From Candidatus Didemnitutus sp. (GTDB taxonomy: Bacteria; Verrucomicrobiota; Verrucomicrobiia; Opitutales; Opitutaceae): a stretch of DNA of 11,623 bases. Position numbers and translations under genes: made by a program. Below the pieces are notes generated by a model that was not told the origin of the DNA, ran no database searches, and was given only the letters and a program-made list of their open reading frames with translations. The first letter of the stretch is position 1. Each line of letters starts with the position of its first letter. Shown in pieces: positions 1 to 6,904 of the stretch. The stretch covers positions 1 to 11,623 of the forward strand of contig JAUXOH010000236.1 of the NCBI GenBank assembly GCA_030682505.1, read 5' to 3'.

Positions 1-810
1 GGCCGGCCGGAATCGCGTCCGCAGTTTTCCATCGTCACCCCCTCCTTCCAGCAGGCAACGTTCCTGCCGGAAACCATGAGCAGCGTGCTCGAGCAGCCGG
101 GCGTGATCTGTCATTATGTGGTGCGCGACGGCGGGTCGACCGACGGCAGCGCCGAACTGATCAGGAAGTTTGCGCCGCGCCTGCACGCTTGGGCCAGCGA
201 GCCCGATCGGGGGCAGGCTGACGCCATCGCCACGGGGTTCGCGCAAACCACCGGCGGACCGAATGACATCATGGCGTGGCTCAATTCCGACGATTTCTAC
301 CTGCCCGGGGCGCTCGGCTTTGTCGCCGACTACTTTGCGGCCCACCCTGAGGTGGACGTCCTCTATGGCAACCGGATCGTGGTCGACGAGGAATCCCGCG
401 AAATCGCCCGCTGGTTCCTGCCAGCGCACGATCGCACCGTCCTGCACCTGAATGATTTTGTCCCCCAGGAAACCCTCTTCTGGCGCCGGCGAATCTGGGA
501 CAAGGTTGGGGGACTCGACACCTCATTCAAGTTCGCCGTCGACTGGGACCTGCTCCTGCGGTTCTCGACCGCCGGGGCGCGGATTGTGCGGGTGCCTTAC
601 TTCTTGGCCTGCTTCCGCTCGCATGCCGCCCAGAAAACGGCCGCAGTCATGCACAGCACGGGCCAGCGCGAGATCACCCTCCTGCGCGAGCGGACCCAAG
701 GACGCAAGTTCCCTGCTCACGAGATCGAGGGTCATCCGCTGCTCATGCGCTACCTGCGCCGCAGTGCCTTCCTCGAATTCCTTTGGCGGATCGGCCTCCG
801 CCTTCCTTGA
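1..810 (+). CDS. Family 2 glycosyltransferase (5' end cut off by window)
   Basis: GT-A fold glycosyltransferase, predicted cytoplasmic, transferring a sugar from a nucleotide-sugar donor during glycan assembly. The frame is open from base 1. The residues before the first in-frame ATG (base 76) include FSIVTPSFQQ, the first beta strand of the GT2 fold, so that ATG is not the true start and the gene begins upstream. Numbering from base 1, the donor-binding DGGSTDGS is at residues 43-50 and NSDD, with the metal-binding acidic pair, at 95-98. A DWDLLLR segment near 181-187 corresponds to the usual acceptor-side acidic motif. No membrane helix is visible. 269 residues are seen and only a short N-terminus seems missing. 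Donor and acceptor cannot be told. It is first in a co-directional run, 57 bases before the next glycosyltransferase. Confidence 0.9.
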   Translation, partial: GRPESRPQFSIVTPSFQQATFLPETMSSVLEQPGVICHYVVRDGGSTDGSAELIRKFAPRLHAWASEPDRGQADAIATGFAQTTGGPNDIMAWLNSDDFYLPGALGFVADYFAAHPEVDVLYGNRIVVDEESREIARWFLPAHDRTVLHLNDFVPQETLFWRRRIWDKVGGLDTSFKFAVDWDLLLRFSTAGARIVRVPYFLACFRSHAAQKTAAVMHSTGQREITLLRERTQGRKFPAHEIEGHPLLMRYLRRSAFLEFLWRIGLRLP

Positions 811-867
811 ATTCAACGCGCGCGCGGGGTTGATTTTATCGGCCGGTCCGTGATTAATACGATCAGC

Positions 868-1806
868 ATGCAGCTCTCCATCGTCGTCCCGGTCTACAAG
901 GAGGAGAAAAACATCCCCGAGTTTCTCCGGCGGCTGCAACCCATTCTGGCCCCGATTGCCGCGGATTATGAGATCATTTTCTCCCTCGATCCGTCACCGG
1001 ACCGCACCGAGGAGGTCATCCTCGAGCACCGCGCCGCGGACGAGCGGATCAAGCTCCTGAAGTTTTCCCGCCGCTTCGGCCAGCCGATGGCCATCTTGGC
1101 CGGTCTGGAGTATTCGCAGGGCGACGCGGTCATCGTGATGGACGTTGACCTGCAGGATCCGCCGGAACTTGTCACGGAAGTCGTGGCGAAGTGGCGCGAA
1201 GGTTACGACGTCGTCCTGCCCCAACGCCGGCAACGAACGGGTGAGCCCTGGCTCAAACGACTGGTTTCACATGTGGGCTACCGGGTCATCAACCGGGTGG
1301 CCGATGTCCAGATTCCACCCAACACGGGGGATTTTCGGCTCATGTCCCGTCGCGTGGTCAACGAAGTGCTTCGCTTGCGCGAGACCCATGGATTTCTGCG
1401 CGGCATGGTCGCGGTGGTGGGCTTCAAGCAATGCCTGCTCCCCTTTGACCGACCTCCCCGGCACAGCGGTGCCACGCACTACAACCGATTCCTCGGCTCG
1501 CTGCGCATCGGCTTCAACGGCATTTTCTGTTTCAGCACCTATGCCCTCCAACTCAGCACCATGCTGGGCTTCGTCATCGCTGGTTTTTCCTTCCTGTTGA
1601 TGGCGATTTACCTCTTCTACAAGTTCATGGGCTGGCAGATCCTCTGGGGTAATCCCACCTTGGTCATTTTGGTTTCCTTCCTCGGCGGCATCCAACTCAT
1701 CAGCGTCGGCATTCTGGGTGAATACATCGGGCGAATCTACGAGGAGGTTCGCGGGCGACCCCGCTATATTCTGGAGCGCTCCGCGGGCTTTGAACCGCGC
1801 TCCTGA
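868..1806 (+). CDS. Polyprenyl-phosphate-type family 2 glycosyltransferase (DPM1/GtrB/ArnC-like)
   Basis: Likely transfers a sugar from a nucleotide donor to polyprenyl phosphate at the inner face of the membrane, the usual role of this GT2 branch. From the ATG at 868 (312 aa) it starts MQLSIVVPVYKEE, the canonical first strand. DVDLQDPPE at residues 92-100 holds the DxD motif, and NTGDFRLMSRR begins near residue 152. The C-terminus has two hydrophobic helices, about 230-253 and 264-288, followed by the conserved GEYIGRIYEEVRGRPRY tail. An in-frame GTG at 850 would add six residues (MINTIS); I prefer the ATG because it places the first strand at the usual distance, but neither start has a clear Shine-Dalgarno. 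The sugar is unknown. Family membership is firm, substrate is not. Confidence 0.9.
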   Translation: MQLSIVVPVYKEEKNIPEFLRRLQPILAPIAADYEIIFSLDPSPDRTEEVILEHRAADERIKLLKFSRRFGQPMAILAGLEYSQGDAVIVMDVDLQDPPELVTEVVAKWREGYDVVLPQRRQRTGEPWLKRLVSHVGYRVINRVADVQIPPNTGDFRLMSRRVVNEVLRLRETHGFLRGMVAVVGFKQCLLPFDRPPRHSGATHYNRFLGSLRIGFNGIFCFSTYALQLSTMLGFVIAGFSFLLMAIYLFYKFMGWQILWGNPTLVILVSFLGGIQLISVGILGEYIGRIYEEVRGRPRYILERSAGFEPRS

Positions 1807-1814
1807 CCCGCGCC

Positions 1815-2576
1815 ATGCCCACCGCCCTGTGGCCCAAGTCCCTTCCCCCGCTCACGCCCGAGCAGCAGCAGCGCAATCACGAGTTCATGCGCCTCTGGCA
1901 CGAGGAACTCGCCCGGCGTTCCCGCTACGGTCTCGTCGAACGCTTCAATCACACCTTTCCGGTCCGCCACTCGCCGCCGGGCTTTCGCACCACCCTGGAA
2001 ATCGGCGCGGGCCTGGGAGAACATCTCGCCTACGAGCGGCTCACCCCCGAGCAGGAGGAGAACTACTATTGCAACGAGTATCGTGAAAACATGGCGGCGG
2101 GCATCCGGGAGCGCTTCCCGCGCGTCCGCACGGTCGTCGGCGATTGCCAAGAGCGCATGGACTTTCCCGACGGCCACTTCGACCGGATTCTGGCCATCCA
2201 CGTCCTCGAGCATCTGCCCGACCTGCCGGCCTGTCTCCGCGAGTTGCATCGCCTGCTGAACAAGCGGACGGGACGGCTGTTGATCGTCATTCCCACGGAA
2301 GGCAGCCCCGCCTACGGCCTTGCCCGCAAGCTCTCGGCCGAGCGCCTCTGGTATCGGCACTTCACCGCGCCCTATGAGGAATTCTACCGTCGCGAGCATC
2401 TCAACCTCGTGCCGGAGATTCTCGACGAACTTTCCGCGCGCTTCTCCATCGAGCGCCGCTCCTGCTTCCCGCTTCCCTTTCTCCCCTTTGTCTTCTGCAA
2501 TCTTTGCCTCGGCTACGTCTTGAAGCCGCGACGGAGTGAAAGGGAAAGTGAAAGGGAAACTCACGCGAATGCCTGA
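1815..2576 (+). CDS. Class I SAM-dependent methyltransferase
   Basis: Rossmann-fold methyltransferase using S-adenosylmethionine, probably acting on a sugar or lipid-linked glycan given its neighbours. Motif I is LEIGAGLGEHL from residue 61; an acidic residue at D110 (GDCQERMDF) matches the adenine-binding region; FDRILAIHVLEHL at 122-134 is the UbiE/type-11 style motif IV. The 253-aa length is ordinary. The start is an ATG eight bases after the preceding stop. The oddity is the C-terminus: the last 13 residues (SERESERETHANA) are read from the left repeat arm of the S23 unit, and the stop overlaps the start of the S23 gene by 8 bases. These residues look like read-through into inserted DNA rather than native protein. 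Target unknown. Confidence 0.88.
   Translation: MPTALWPKSLPPLTPEQQQRNHEFMRLWHEELARRSRYGLVERFNHTFPVRHSPPGFRTTLEIGAGLGEHLAYERLTPEQEENYYCNEYRENMAAGIRERFPRVRTVVGDCQERMDFPDGHFDRILAIHVLEHLPDLPACLRELHRLLNKRTGRLLIVIPTEGSPAYGLARKLSAERLWYRHFTAPYEEFYRREHLNLVPEILDELSARFSIERRSCFPLPFLPFVFCNLCLGYVLKPRRSERESERETHANA
2534..2560 (+). repeat. Left arm of inverted repeat, with a 12-bp tandem duplication
   Basis: The 12-mer GTGAAAGGGAAA occurs twice in tandem (2536-2547 and 2548-2559). Bases 2534-2548 match the right arm at 2947-2961 perfectly in inverse orientation (15 bp). Other pairings are possible: 2547-2559 with 2948-2960 (13 bp) and 2540-2551 with 2968-2979 (12 bp). The arm codes for the methyltransferase tail in one frame and contains an in-frame GTG upstream of the S23 gene in another. 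Confidence 0.85.
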
Positions 2577-2940
2577 ATCCTCAAAACTTCACCAGTTCGG
2601 GGCCCATCAAAAGGCCCTCGCGCTTTTCGATCTGGTCGTCGGAGACCTTGCCATTCTCGCCCGTGAACCCTCCTGCCAGCGTCTGGCTTCCCAGCAGATC
2701 GCCAGCGCTGACTCAATCGCGGCGAACATCGAGGAGGGATATGGTCGCGGCTCTAAACGCGACTACGCCCACTTCCTCATCATCGCCCGCGGTTCCGCGC
2801 AGGAAACCCACGGACGTTATGGTCGCCTGAAGCACTGGCTTGCAGCCGATTTGATCGTGCAACGGATTGCGTTATGCGACGAAATCATCGGAATTCTCAC
2901 AGCCACAATCAGTCGCTTGAGAGAACAAGAAAACTCCTAG
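2569..2940 (+). CDS. Four-helix-bundle protein, S23/IVP (23S rRNA intervening-sequence) family
   Basis: A 123-aa all-helical protein of the S23/IVP family, related in fold to the Avd accessory protein of diversity-generating retroelements; members form oligomeric helical bundles and their function is unresolved. The signature SIAANIEEGYGRGSKRDY starts at residue 49 and continues into FLIIARGSAQET, the family core. Length is typical (about 115-130). I chose the ATG at 2569, which overlaps the methyltransferase stop by 8 bases. A GTG at 2536 would add 11 residues (KGKVKGKLTR-rich) read from the repeat arm, which looks like repeat rather than protein. No glycan role is evident; it sits inside a glycan operon like an insertion. 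GC is lower than in its neighbours. Family call is firm, function unknown. Confidence 0.87.
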   Translation: MPESSKLHQFGAHQKALALFDLVVGDLAILAREPSCQRLASQQIASADSIAANIEEGYGRGSKRDYAHFLIIARGSAQETHGRYGRLKHWLAADLIVQRIALCDEIIGILTATISRLREQENS

Positions 2941-2946
2941 GCCGAT

Positions 2947-2980
2947 CTTTCCCTTTCACTCTCACTCTCACTTTCCCTTG
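2947..2980 (+). repeat. Right arm of inverted repeat, with CACTCT expansion
   Basis: The pyrimidine-rich arm reads CTTTCCCTTTCAC, then a short CTCA/CTCACT run, then TTTCCCTTG. It carries two TTTCCCTT blocks (2948-2955 and 2972-2979), mirroring the two GGGAAA blocks of the left arm but separated by an expanded CACTCT run. Its final TTG (2978-2980) is the only plausible start codon seen for the downstream epimerase. Confidence 0.85.
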
Positions 2981-3976
2981 CAACACGTTTTTGTCACCGG
3001 CGCCGCTGGTTTCATCGGCTCCAACTTTGTCGACCGACTCCTCGCCGACGGCCTCACGGTCACCGGTTGGGACAACCTCTCCACCGGCCAGCTCCGCTTT
3101 CTCGAGGGCGCCCGGCGGCATCCGAAGTTCCGGTTCCTCCAGGGCGACAACCTAGACCGGGCCGCGCTGGCCGCCGCCATGAAGGGCACCGATTTTGTCC
3201 TGCATTTCGCCGCCAACGCGGACATCAAGGATGGTTGGGCCCACCCGGGAAAGGACCTCGAGCAAAACACGATCGCCACCTTCAACGTCCTCGAGGCCAT
3301 GCGGGCCAACGGCGTGCGGCGCATCGCGTTCTCTTCCACCGGTTCGGTCTATGGTGAAGCCGAACAGATCCCCACACCGGAGAACACCCCCTTCCCCGTG
3401 CAGACTTCCCTCTACGCCGCCAGCAAGGTGGCGGGGGAGACGATGCTTTCTGCTTATGCGGAAGGCGGGCAGATCGACGAGGCCTACATCTATCGCTTCG
3501 TGTCCATTCTCGGCGAACGCTACACCCACGGTCACGTCTACGACTTCTACCAACAGCTCCTCGCGCACCCCGACCACCTCCGCGTCCTCGGCGACGGCAA
3601 GCAACGCAAGAGCTACCTCTACGTGCAGGACTGCATCGACGCGGTGCTTCACGTGACCCGCGCCGGCACGGCGCGCGATTCCGCCCACCGCACCCAGATC
3701 TACAACCTCGGCACTCCCGAGTTCGTCGAGGTCAACCAGAGCATCGGCTATCTGTGCGCCGCGCTGGGGCTGAATCCGCAGCTGGAGTACACCGGCGGGA
3801 ATCGCGGCTGGATCGGCGACAATCCCTTCATCTTTCTCGACACGGCAAAAATTGCGGCCACCGGCTGGAGACCAAAGCTCTCCATCGAGCAGGGCCTCGG
3901 TCACACGCTGCGCTGGCTCCAGGCCAACCGCTGGGTCTATGAGGCGCGCGCGTCCGCCCCCCCCCCCGCGACTTGA
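2978..3976 (+). CDS. NAD-dependent nucleotide-sugar epimerase/dehydratase (extended SDR)
   Basis: Extended short-chain dehydrogenase, probably a UDP-sugar 4-epimerase-type enzyme using tightly bound NAD in the cytoplasm. TGAAGFIG at residues 7-14 is the Rossmann glycine motif. By GalE spacing the catalytic triad is T121 (in SSTGSVYGE), Y146 and K150 (YAASK). The 332-aa length is normal. The start is unusual: reading back in frame there is no ATG before a stop at 2918, and the conserved N-terminus (MQHVFVTG) begins at a TTG formed by the last bases of the right repeat arm. The original start was plausibly ATG before an insertion; that is inference. The 3' end contains an 11-C tract coding APPPAT, and the stop overlaps the next start as TGATG. 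Substrate is undetermined. Confidence 0.88.
   Translation: MQHVFVTGAAGFIGSNFVDRLLADGLTVTGWDNLSTGQLRFLEGARRHPKFRFLQGDNLDRAALAAAMKGTDFVLHFAANADIKDGWAHPGKDLEQNTIATFNVLEAMRANGVRRIAFSSTGSVYGEAEQIPTPENTPFPVQTSLYAASKVAGETMLSAYAEGGQIDEAYIYRFVSILGERYTHGHVYDFYQQLLAHPDHLRVLGDGKQRKSYLYVQDCIDAVLHVTRAGTARDSAHRTQIYNLGTPEFVEVNQSIGYLCAALGLNPQLEYTGGNRGWIGDNPFIFLDTAKIAATGWRPKLSIEQGLGHTLRWLQANRWVYEARASAPPPAT
3957..3967 (+). repeat. Homopolymeric 11-C tract at the 3' end of the epimerase gene
   Basis: Eleven consecutive C bases lie 9 bases before the ATG of the next gene. As written the frame closes at TGA 3974-3976. One extra C would put the epimerase in frame through TTG-ATG into the membrane protein, giving a fusion. 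One C fewer would extend the epimerase in another frame to a stop at 4109. It could be a slippage-prone contingency tract, a sequencing artefact or plain high-GC chance. Confidence 0.9.
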
Positions 3977-5628
3977 TGCAGGCGTCCGGCAAATCCTCCC
4001 TGACGCGCTGGATGTGGTTGGCCGCCGCGTTGCTCATGCTGGCCGAGTTTCTCGTGTTCGACCGGATGACCTCCCGGCACCACACCGGGATCTATCCCCG
4101 CTGGAATGATCAGATCCAGTATCTGACCGAGGCCTACACGGCCTATGAGCAAATGCAGGCGCACGGCTTGGCAGCCGGCCTGAAGTTCTCCCTCGGAAAA
4201 ACCGCCGTGCAAGGGACCCTGCACGACACGTTCGCGTTATTCGTCTTCTGGCTGGTTGGCTCGGCCTCGCGAAGTGCCGCGCTGAGCTTGAACATGCTGG
4301 CCTTCCTCGCGTGGCAGGCGGCCGTCCTCTTCGCGATCCCCCGGGTGAGTGGCTCCCGCGCGCTCGGCTGGATGGGATTCGGTCTCCTGCTTTGCGTCGC
4401 GTGGCCCTGGTCGGGCGAGGCCGGATCCGCCGTGGATTTCCGGCTCGATCACGCGGCAATGTGCCTGATGGGCGTAACCTCCTGCGTTGCCCTGTTGACC
4501 AACGGCTTTCGTTCCGCGCCTTGGGCAGTCGCCCTCGGTGTCGCGGTCGGAGTTACGCTGTTGGAGAGGTTTCTGACTGGCATTTACTTCGCCGCCTTCT
4601 TTGTTGCCACTGCCATCTGGATCCTGATGGGTGAATCCCGTTGGGCCCGTTTGCGTAACCTGCTGCTGGCCGGAGGCGTCGCCACCACCTTGGCCCTGCC
4701 GGTTTTCTGGATCAACCGCACCGCCATCCATACCTATTATTGGGTCGGGCATGTCTCCGGTGCAGAAAGCGACGCCCGCTTTCGCGGCTTGGACGTCTGG
4801 AACTCGGTCAGTTTTGTCTTCGGTCATCTCCGCGACATGCACCTGGGCTCCTATTTCGGCTGGGTCGTTGTCGCCCTGACCGCGCTGTTGTTGCTCCTGC
4901 TCGCCATCTTTCGTCCCAGGCCGGCAGCCGGCCCCGGACGCGACTGGCTTTACTTCGCGTTCGCCTTCTTGCTGGTCCCCGCCGCAGTCCTCGTGCTTCA
5001 CCGCCAGAAATCCGAATACGTCCTCGGTGTCTTGGTTCCCGGCGTGATCCTGCTCGCGCTCTGGGGTTGGGAAATGATCCGCCGGCGCATCGCTTTCCCC
5101 TCGACCGGCCACTGGTCGCAGTATGCCGCTCTGCTGCCTGCCTTGGTCGCGGTGAGCGCCGGGTCGAATTTTTTCCTTCAACGCCAACTCCATCAGCCAC
5201 ACGACCCCGGCTTTCTCACCAGTGCTCGCACCGTCAACCACATCGCGGACACCATTTTTGCGTCCGCGAGAGCACACAACGTAGCCAATCCCTACATTGC
5301 CGTGGATCAGGTGGTCGACTACTTGGATGCGCAAATCCTGCAGGTGATCTGCTACGAACGGAAAAAGATCTGGGTCCCCTTCGTCATTCAGTTGCCGAAC
5401 AGCATTCTGGCCGAAAAAGAAGAGGTTATTTTCTACCGCCTCCAGCTCTGTGACTTCGTGATGCTCACCGACGAGATGGTGGGAGCAGGTCACTGGCCCT
5501 ATGACCAGCAGATGCGTCGACTCTACCCTGAACTCAAGGCTTGGAGCGACACCCACCTCCGGCTGGTCGATACCTACGCGATCTTTGGACGCCGGATCTC
5601 ACTTTATCAGAAGAAGGAAATGCCCTGA
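3976..5628 (+). CDS. Polytopic membrane protein, possible GT-C-type glycosyltransferase
   Basis: A 550-aa integral membrane protein I cannot assign to a named family. Helix 1 is at about residues 13-30, followed by an extracytoplasmic segment with YPRWNDQIQYL (D45). An acidic residue in the first external loop is a hallmark of GT-C transferases that use polyprenyl-phosphate sugars. By eye about ten to twelve hydrophobic helices extend to about residue 400, then a soluble C-terminal domain of about 150 residues. The start is the ATG in the TGATG overlap with the epimerase stop, implying translational coupling; a TTG one codon earlier is less likely. Its position beside a polyprenyl-phosphate-type GT2 and an epimerase supports glycan transfer in the periplasm or cell envelope. 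The alternative is a flippase, polymerase or transport component. Confidence 0.8.
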   Translation: MQASGKSSLTRWMWLAAALLMLAEFLVFDRMTSRHHTGIYPRWNDQIQYLTEAYTAYEQMQAHGLAAGLKFSLGKTAVQGTLHDTFALFVFWLVGSASRSAALSLNMLAFLAWQAAVLFAIPRVSGSRALGWMGFGLLLCVAWPWSGEAGSAVDFRLDHAAMCLMGVTSCVALLTNGFRSAPWAVALGVAVGVTLLERFLTGIYFAAFFVATAIWILMGESRWARLRNLLLAGGVATTLALPVFWINRTAIHTYYWVGHVSGAESDARFRGLDVWNSVSFVFGHLRDMHLGSYFGWVVVALTALLLLLLAIFRPRPAAGPGRDWLYFAFAFLLVPAAVLVLHRQKSEYVLGVLVPGVILLALWGWEMIRRRIAFPSTGHWSQYAALLPALVAVSAGSNFFLQRQLHQPHDPGFLTSARTVNHIADTIFASARAHNVANPYIAVDQVVDYLDAQILQVICYERKKIWVPFVIQLPNSILAEKEEVIFYRLQLCDFVMLTDEMVGAGHWPYDQQMRRLYPELKAWSDTHLRLVDTYAIFGRRISLYQKKEMP

Positions 5629-5641
5629 ACTTCCCCGCGCC

Positions 5642-6904
5642 ATGAATCTCACAGTCCTCGGCCTTTGGCATCTCGGTTCGGTCACCGCTGCCTGCATGGC
5701 GCGCCACCACCGTGTCTCGGCACTGGATTTCGACGAGGGATTGCTGAACTCAATCCGGTCCGGTCGGGCTCCGCTGCACGAGCCGGGGCTCGACGCCCTG
5801 CTCGCCTCCGGCCTTGCCAGCGGCCAGTTGACCGTCACGGGCAACGCCGCCGACGTCGCGACCGCCGACGTTCTCTGGGTTTGCTTCGACACTCCGGTCG
5901 ATGCCGATGATCGCTCCGACATTGAGGGAGTGCTCGCGCGCCTCGAACGCGTCCTGAGCTTCCTGCGGCCGGGCACGGTAGTGCTCCTTTCCTCCCAACT
6001 TCCGGTCGGCACCTGCGCTCGCCTGGCAAGCCAGCATCCGTCCCTTCAAATCGCCTGTTCGCCGGAGAACCTCCGTCTCGGCAAGGCCATTGAGGCATTT
6101 GAGAAGCCGGCGCGCATCATTGTCGGGGCACCGGCCGCTGCCCGTCCCTTGTTGGAATCCCTGCTGGCTCCACTGGGCGCGCCTGTCCTGTGGATGCGAA
6201 CTCAGTCCGCGGAGATGGTGAAGCATGCGCTCAATACCTTCCTCGCCCTGTCCGTCGCCTACATCAATGAGATCGCGGCGTTGTCCGAAACGGTCGGCGC
6301 CGACGCTCAGGAGGTCGCCGCCGGCTTGAAGAGCGACCCGCGCATCGGTCCGCGCGCCTACCTCAGCCCGGGCGGGCCGTTCGCCGGAGGCACGCTGGCC
6401 AGGGACGTCGTGACACTGACGAACCTCAGTCAGTCGCAGGATCTGGCATTGCCGCTCATCCCCGCCATCAAACAGAGCAATGATCTTCATCGCGGCTGGG
6501 CCCTGCGAAAGCTCCGGGCTGCACTCGGCCACACCCCCCGGCCGGTCGTGGCGGTCTTGGGTCTGGCCTACACGCCCAACACCAGCACCCTGCGGCGCAG
6601 CGCCGCGGTCGAACTCTGCCGCCAACTCCTCGCCGACGGTATCAGGGTGCGCGCCTTCGATCCGCTCATTCGCACCGCTGATGCCGACCACCGGGATCTC
6701 CCGCTTTCGCTTTCCGCCGCCGACGCCCTGAACGGTGCCCACGCTGCAATCATTTGCACCGAGTGGCCCGAGTTTCGCGACTACGCGTGGCCAGCGCTGC
6801 TCGCGAGCATGGCCCGGCCCATCGTGGTCGATCCAAGCCGCCTCGTTGAGAAAGCGGTCGCCGCGACGCCCGGGGTGGTCTATCTCACCGTCGGACGCCC
6901 ATGA
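5642..6904 (+). CDS. UDP-glucose/GDP-mannose dehydrogenase-family protein lacking the catalytic Cys
   Basis: A 420-aa member of the nucleotide-sugar dehydrogenase family with all three domains: N-terminal Rossmann (GLWHLG at residues 7-12, with Trp where the second Gly of GxGxxG normally lies), central helical domain and C-terminal UDP-binding domain (VLGLAYTPNTSTLRRS). K194 and N198 (EMVKHALNTF) match the conserved Lys/Asn. The nucleophile motif normally read as FGGSCFPKD is here FAGGTLARD at 247-255, so Cys is replaced by T251, while D255 is kept. E142 is present, but the Glu four residues later is L146. A normal four-electron oxidation to a uronic acid via a thioester therefore looks unlikely; two-electron oxidation or a non-oxidative role is possible. 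It starts at ATG 13 bases after the previous stop and overlaps the next gene by ATGA. Confidence 0.85.
   Translation: MNLTVLGLWHLGSVTAACMARHHRVSALDFDEGLLNSIRSGRAPLHEPGLDALLASGLASGQLTVTGNAADVATADVLWVCFDTPVDADDRSDIEGVLARLERVLSFLRPGTVVLLSSQLPVGTCARLASQHPSLQIACSPENLRLGKAIEAFEKPARIIVGAPAAARPLLESLLAPLGAPVLWMRTQSAEMVKHALNTFLALSVAYINEIAALSETVGADAQEVAAGLKSDPRIGPRAYLSPGGPFAGGTLARDVVTLTNLSQSQDLALPLIPAIKQSNDLHRGWALRKLRAALGHTPRPVVAVLGLAYTPNTSTLRRSAAVELCRQLLADGIRVRAFDPLIRTADADHRDLPLSLSAADALNGAHAAIICTEWPEFRDYAWPALLASMARPIVVDPSRLVEKAVAATPGVVYLTVGRP

Larger units (their letters stand above)
2534..2980 (+). mobile_element. Putative intervening-sequence-like unit: S23 ORF inside inverted repeats
   Basis: A 447-base unit with one small ORF bounded by complementary purine-rich and pyrimidine-rich arms. 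Bases 2534-2548 (GAGTGAAAGGGAAAG) are the perfect reverse complement of 2947-2961. GC inside is lower than around it: about 57% by hand count over 2581-2940, falling to about 43% in 2881-2940, against roughly 63-72% in flanking lines checked. S23-family ORFs are known inside 23S rRNA intervening sequences of Leptospira and Coxiella, which also have terminal inverted repeats. That precedent plus position, composition and repeats suggests an inserted unit. No transposase, recombinase or obvious target-site duplication is seen, so mobility is inferred, not shown. Confidence 0.5.

Noticed and set aside
810..860. GCGCGCGCG run and GC-rich spacer between the two glycosyltransferases as a regulatory element
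   Set aside because: The run is very short and typical of chance in DNA of this composition; no hairpin or operator-like palindrome was evident.
2536..2568. GTG at 2536 as the true start of the S23 gene
   Set aside because: The extra residues (KGKVKGKLTR) are a translation of the repeat arm; the ATG at 2569 gives the normal family length and a standard overlap with the upstream stop.
2534..2980. Diversity-generating retroelement, because Avd is a related four-helix bundle
   Set aside because: No reverse transcriptase, template repeat or variable-repeat gene is visible in the window; the SIAANIEEGYGR signature fits stand-alone S23 proteins.
4237..5556. Long open frame (439 codons) on the minus strand opposite the membrane protein gene
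   Set aside because: High-GC codon use opens antisense frames; the translation is rich in G, Q, E, D and R with no recognisable domain, while the + strand frame has membrane helices and operon overlaps.
5501..5641. Upstream in-frame start for the UDP-glucose-dehydrogenase-like gene
   Set aside because: It lies inside the membrane protein gene; the ATG at 5642 begins immediately at the Rossmann strand (MNLTVLGLWHLG).
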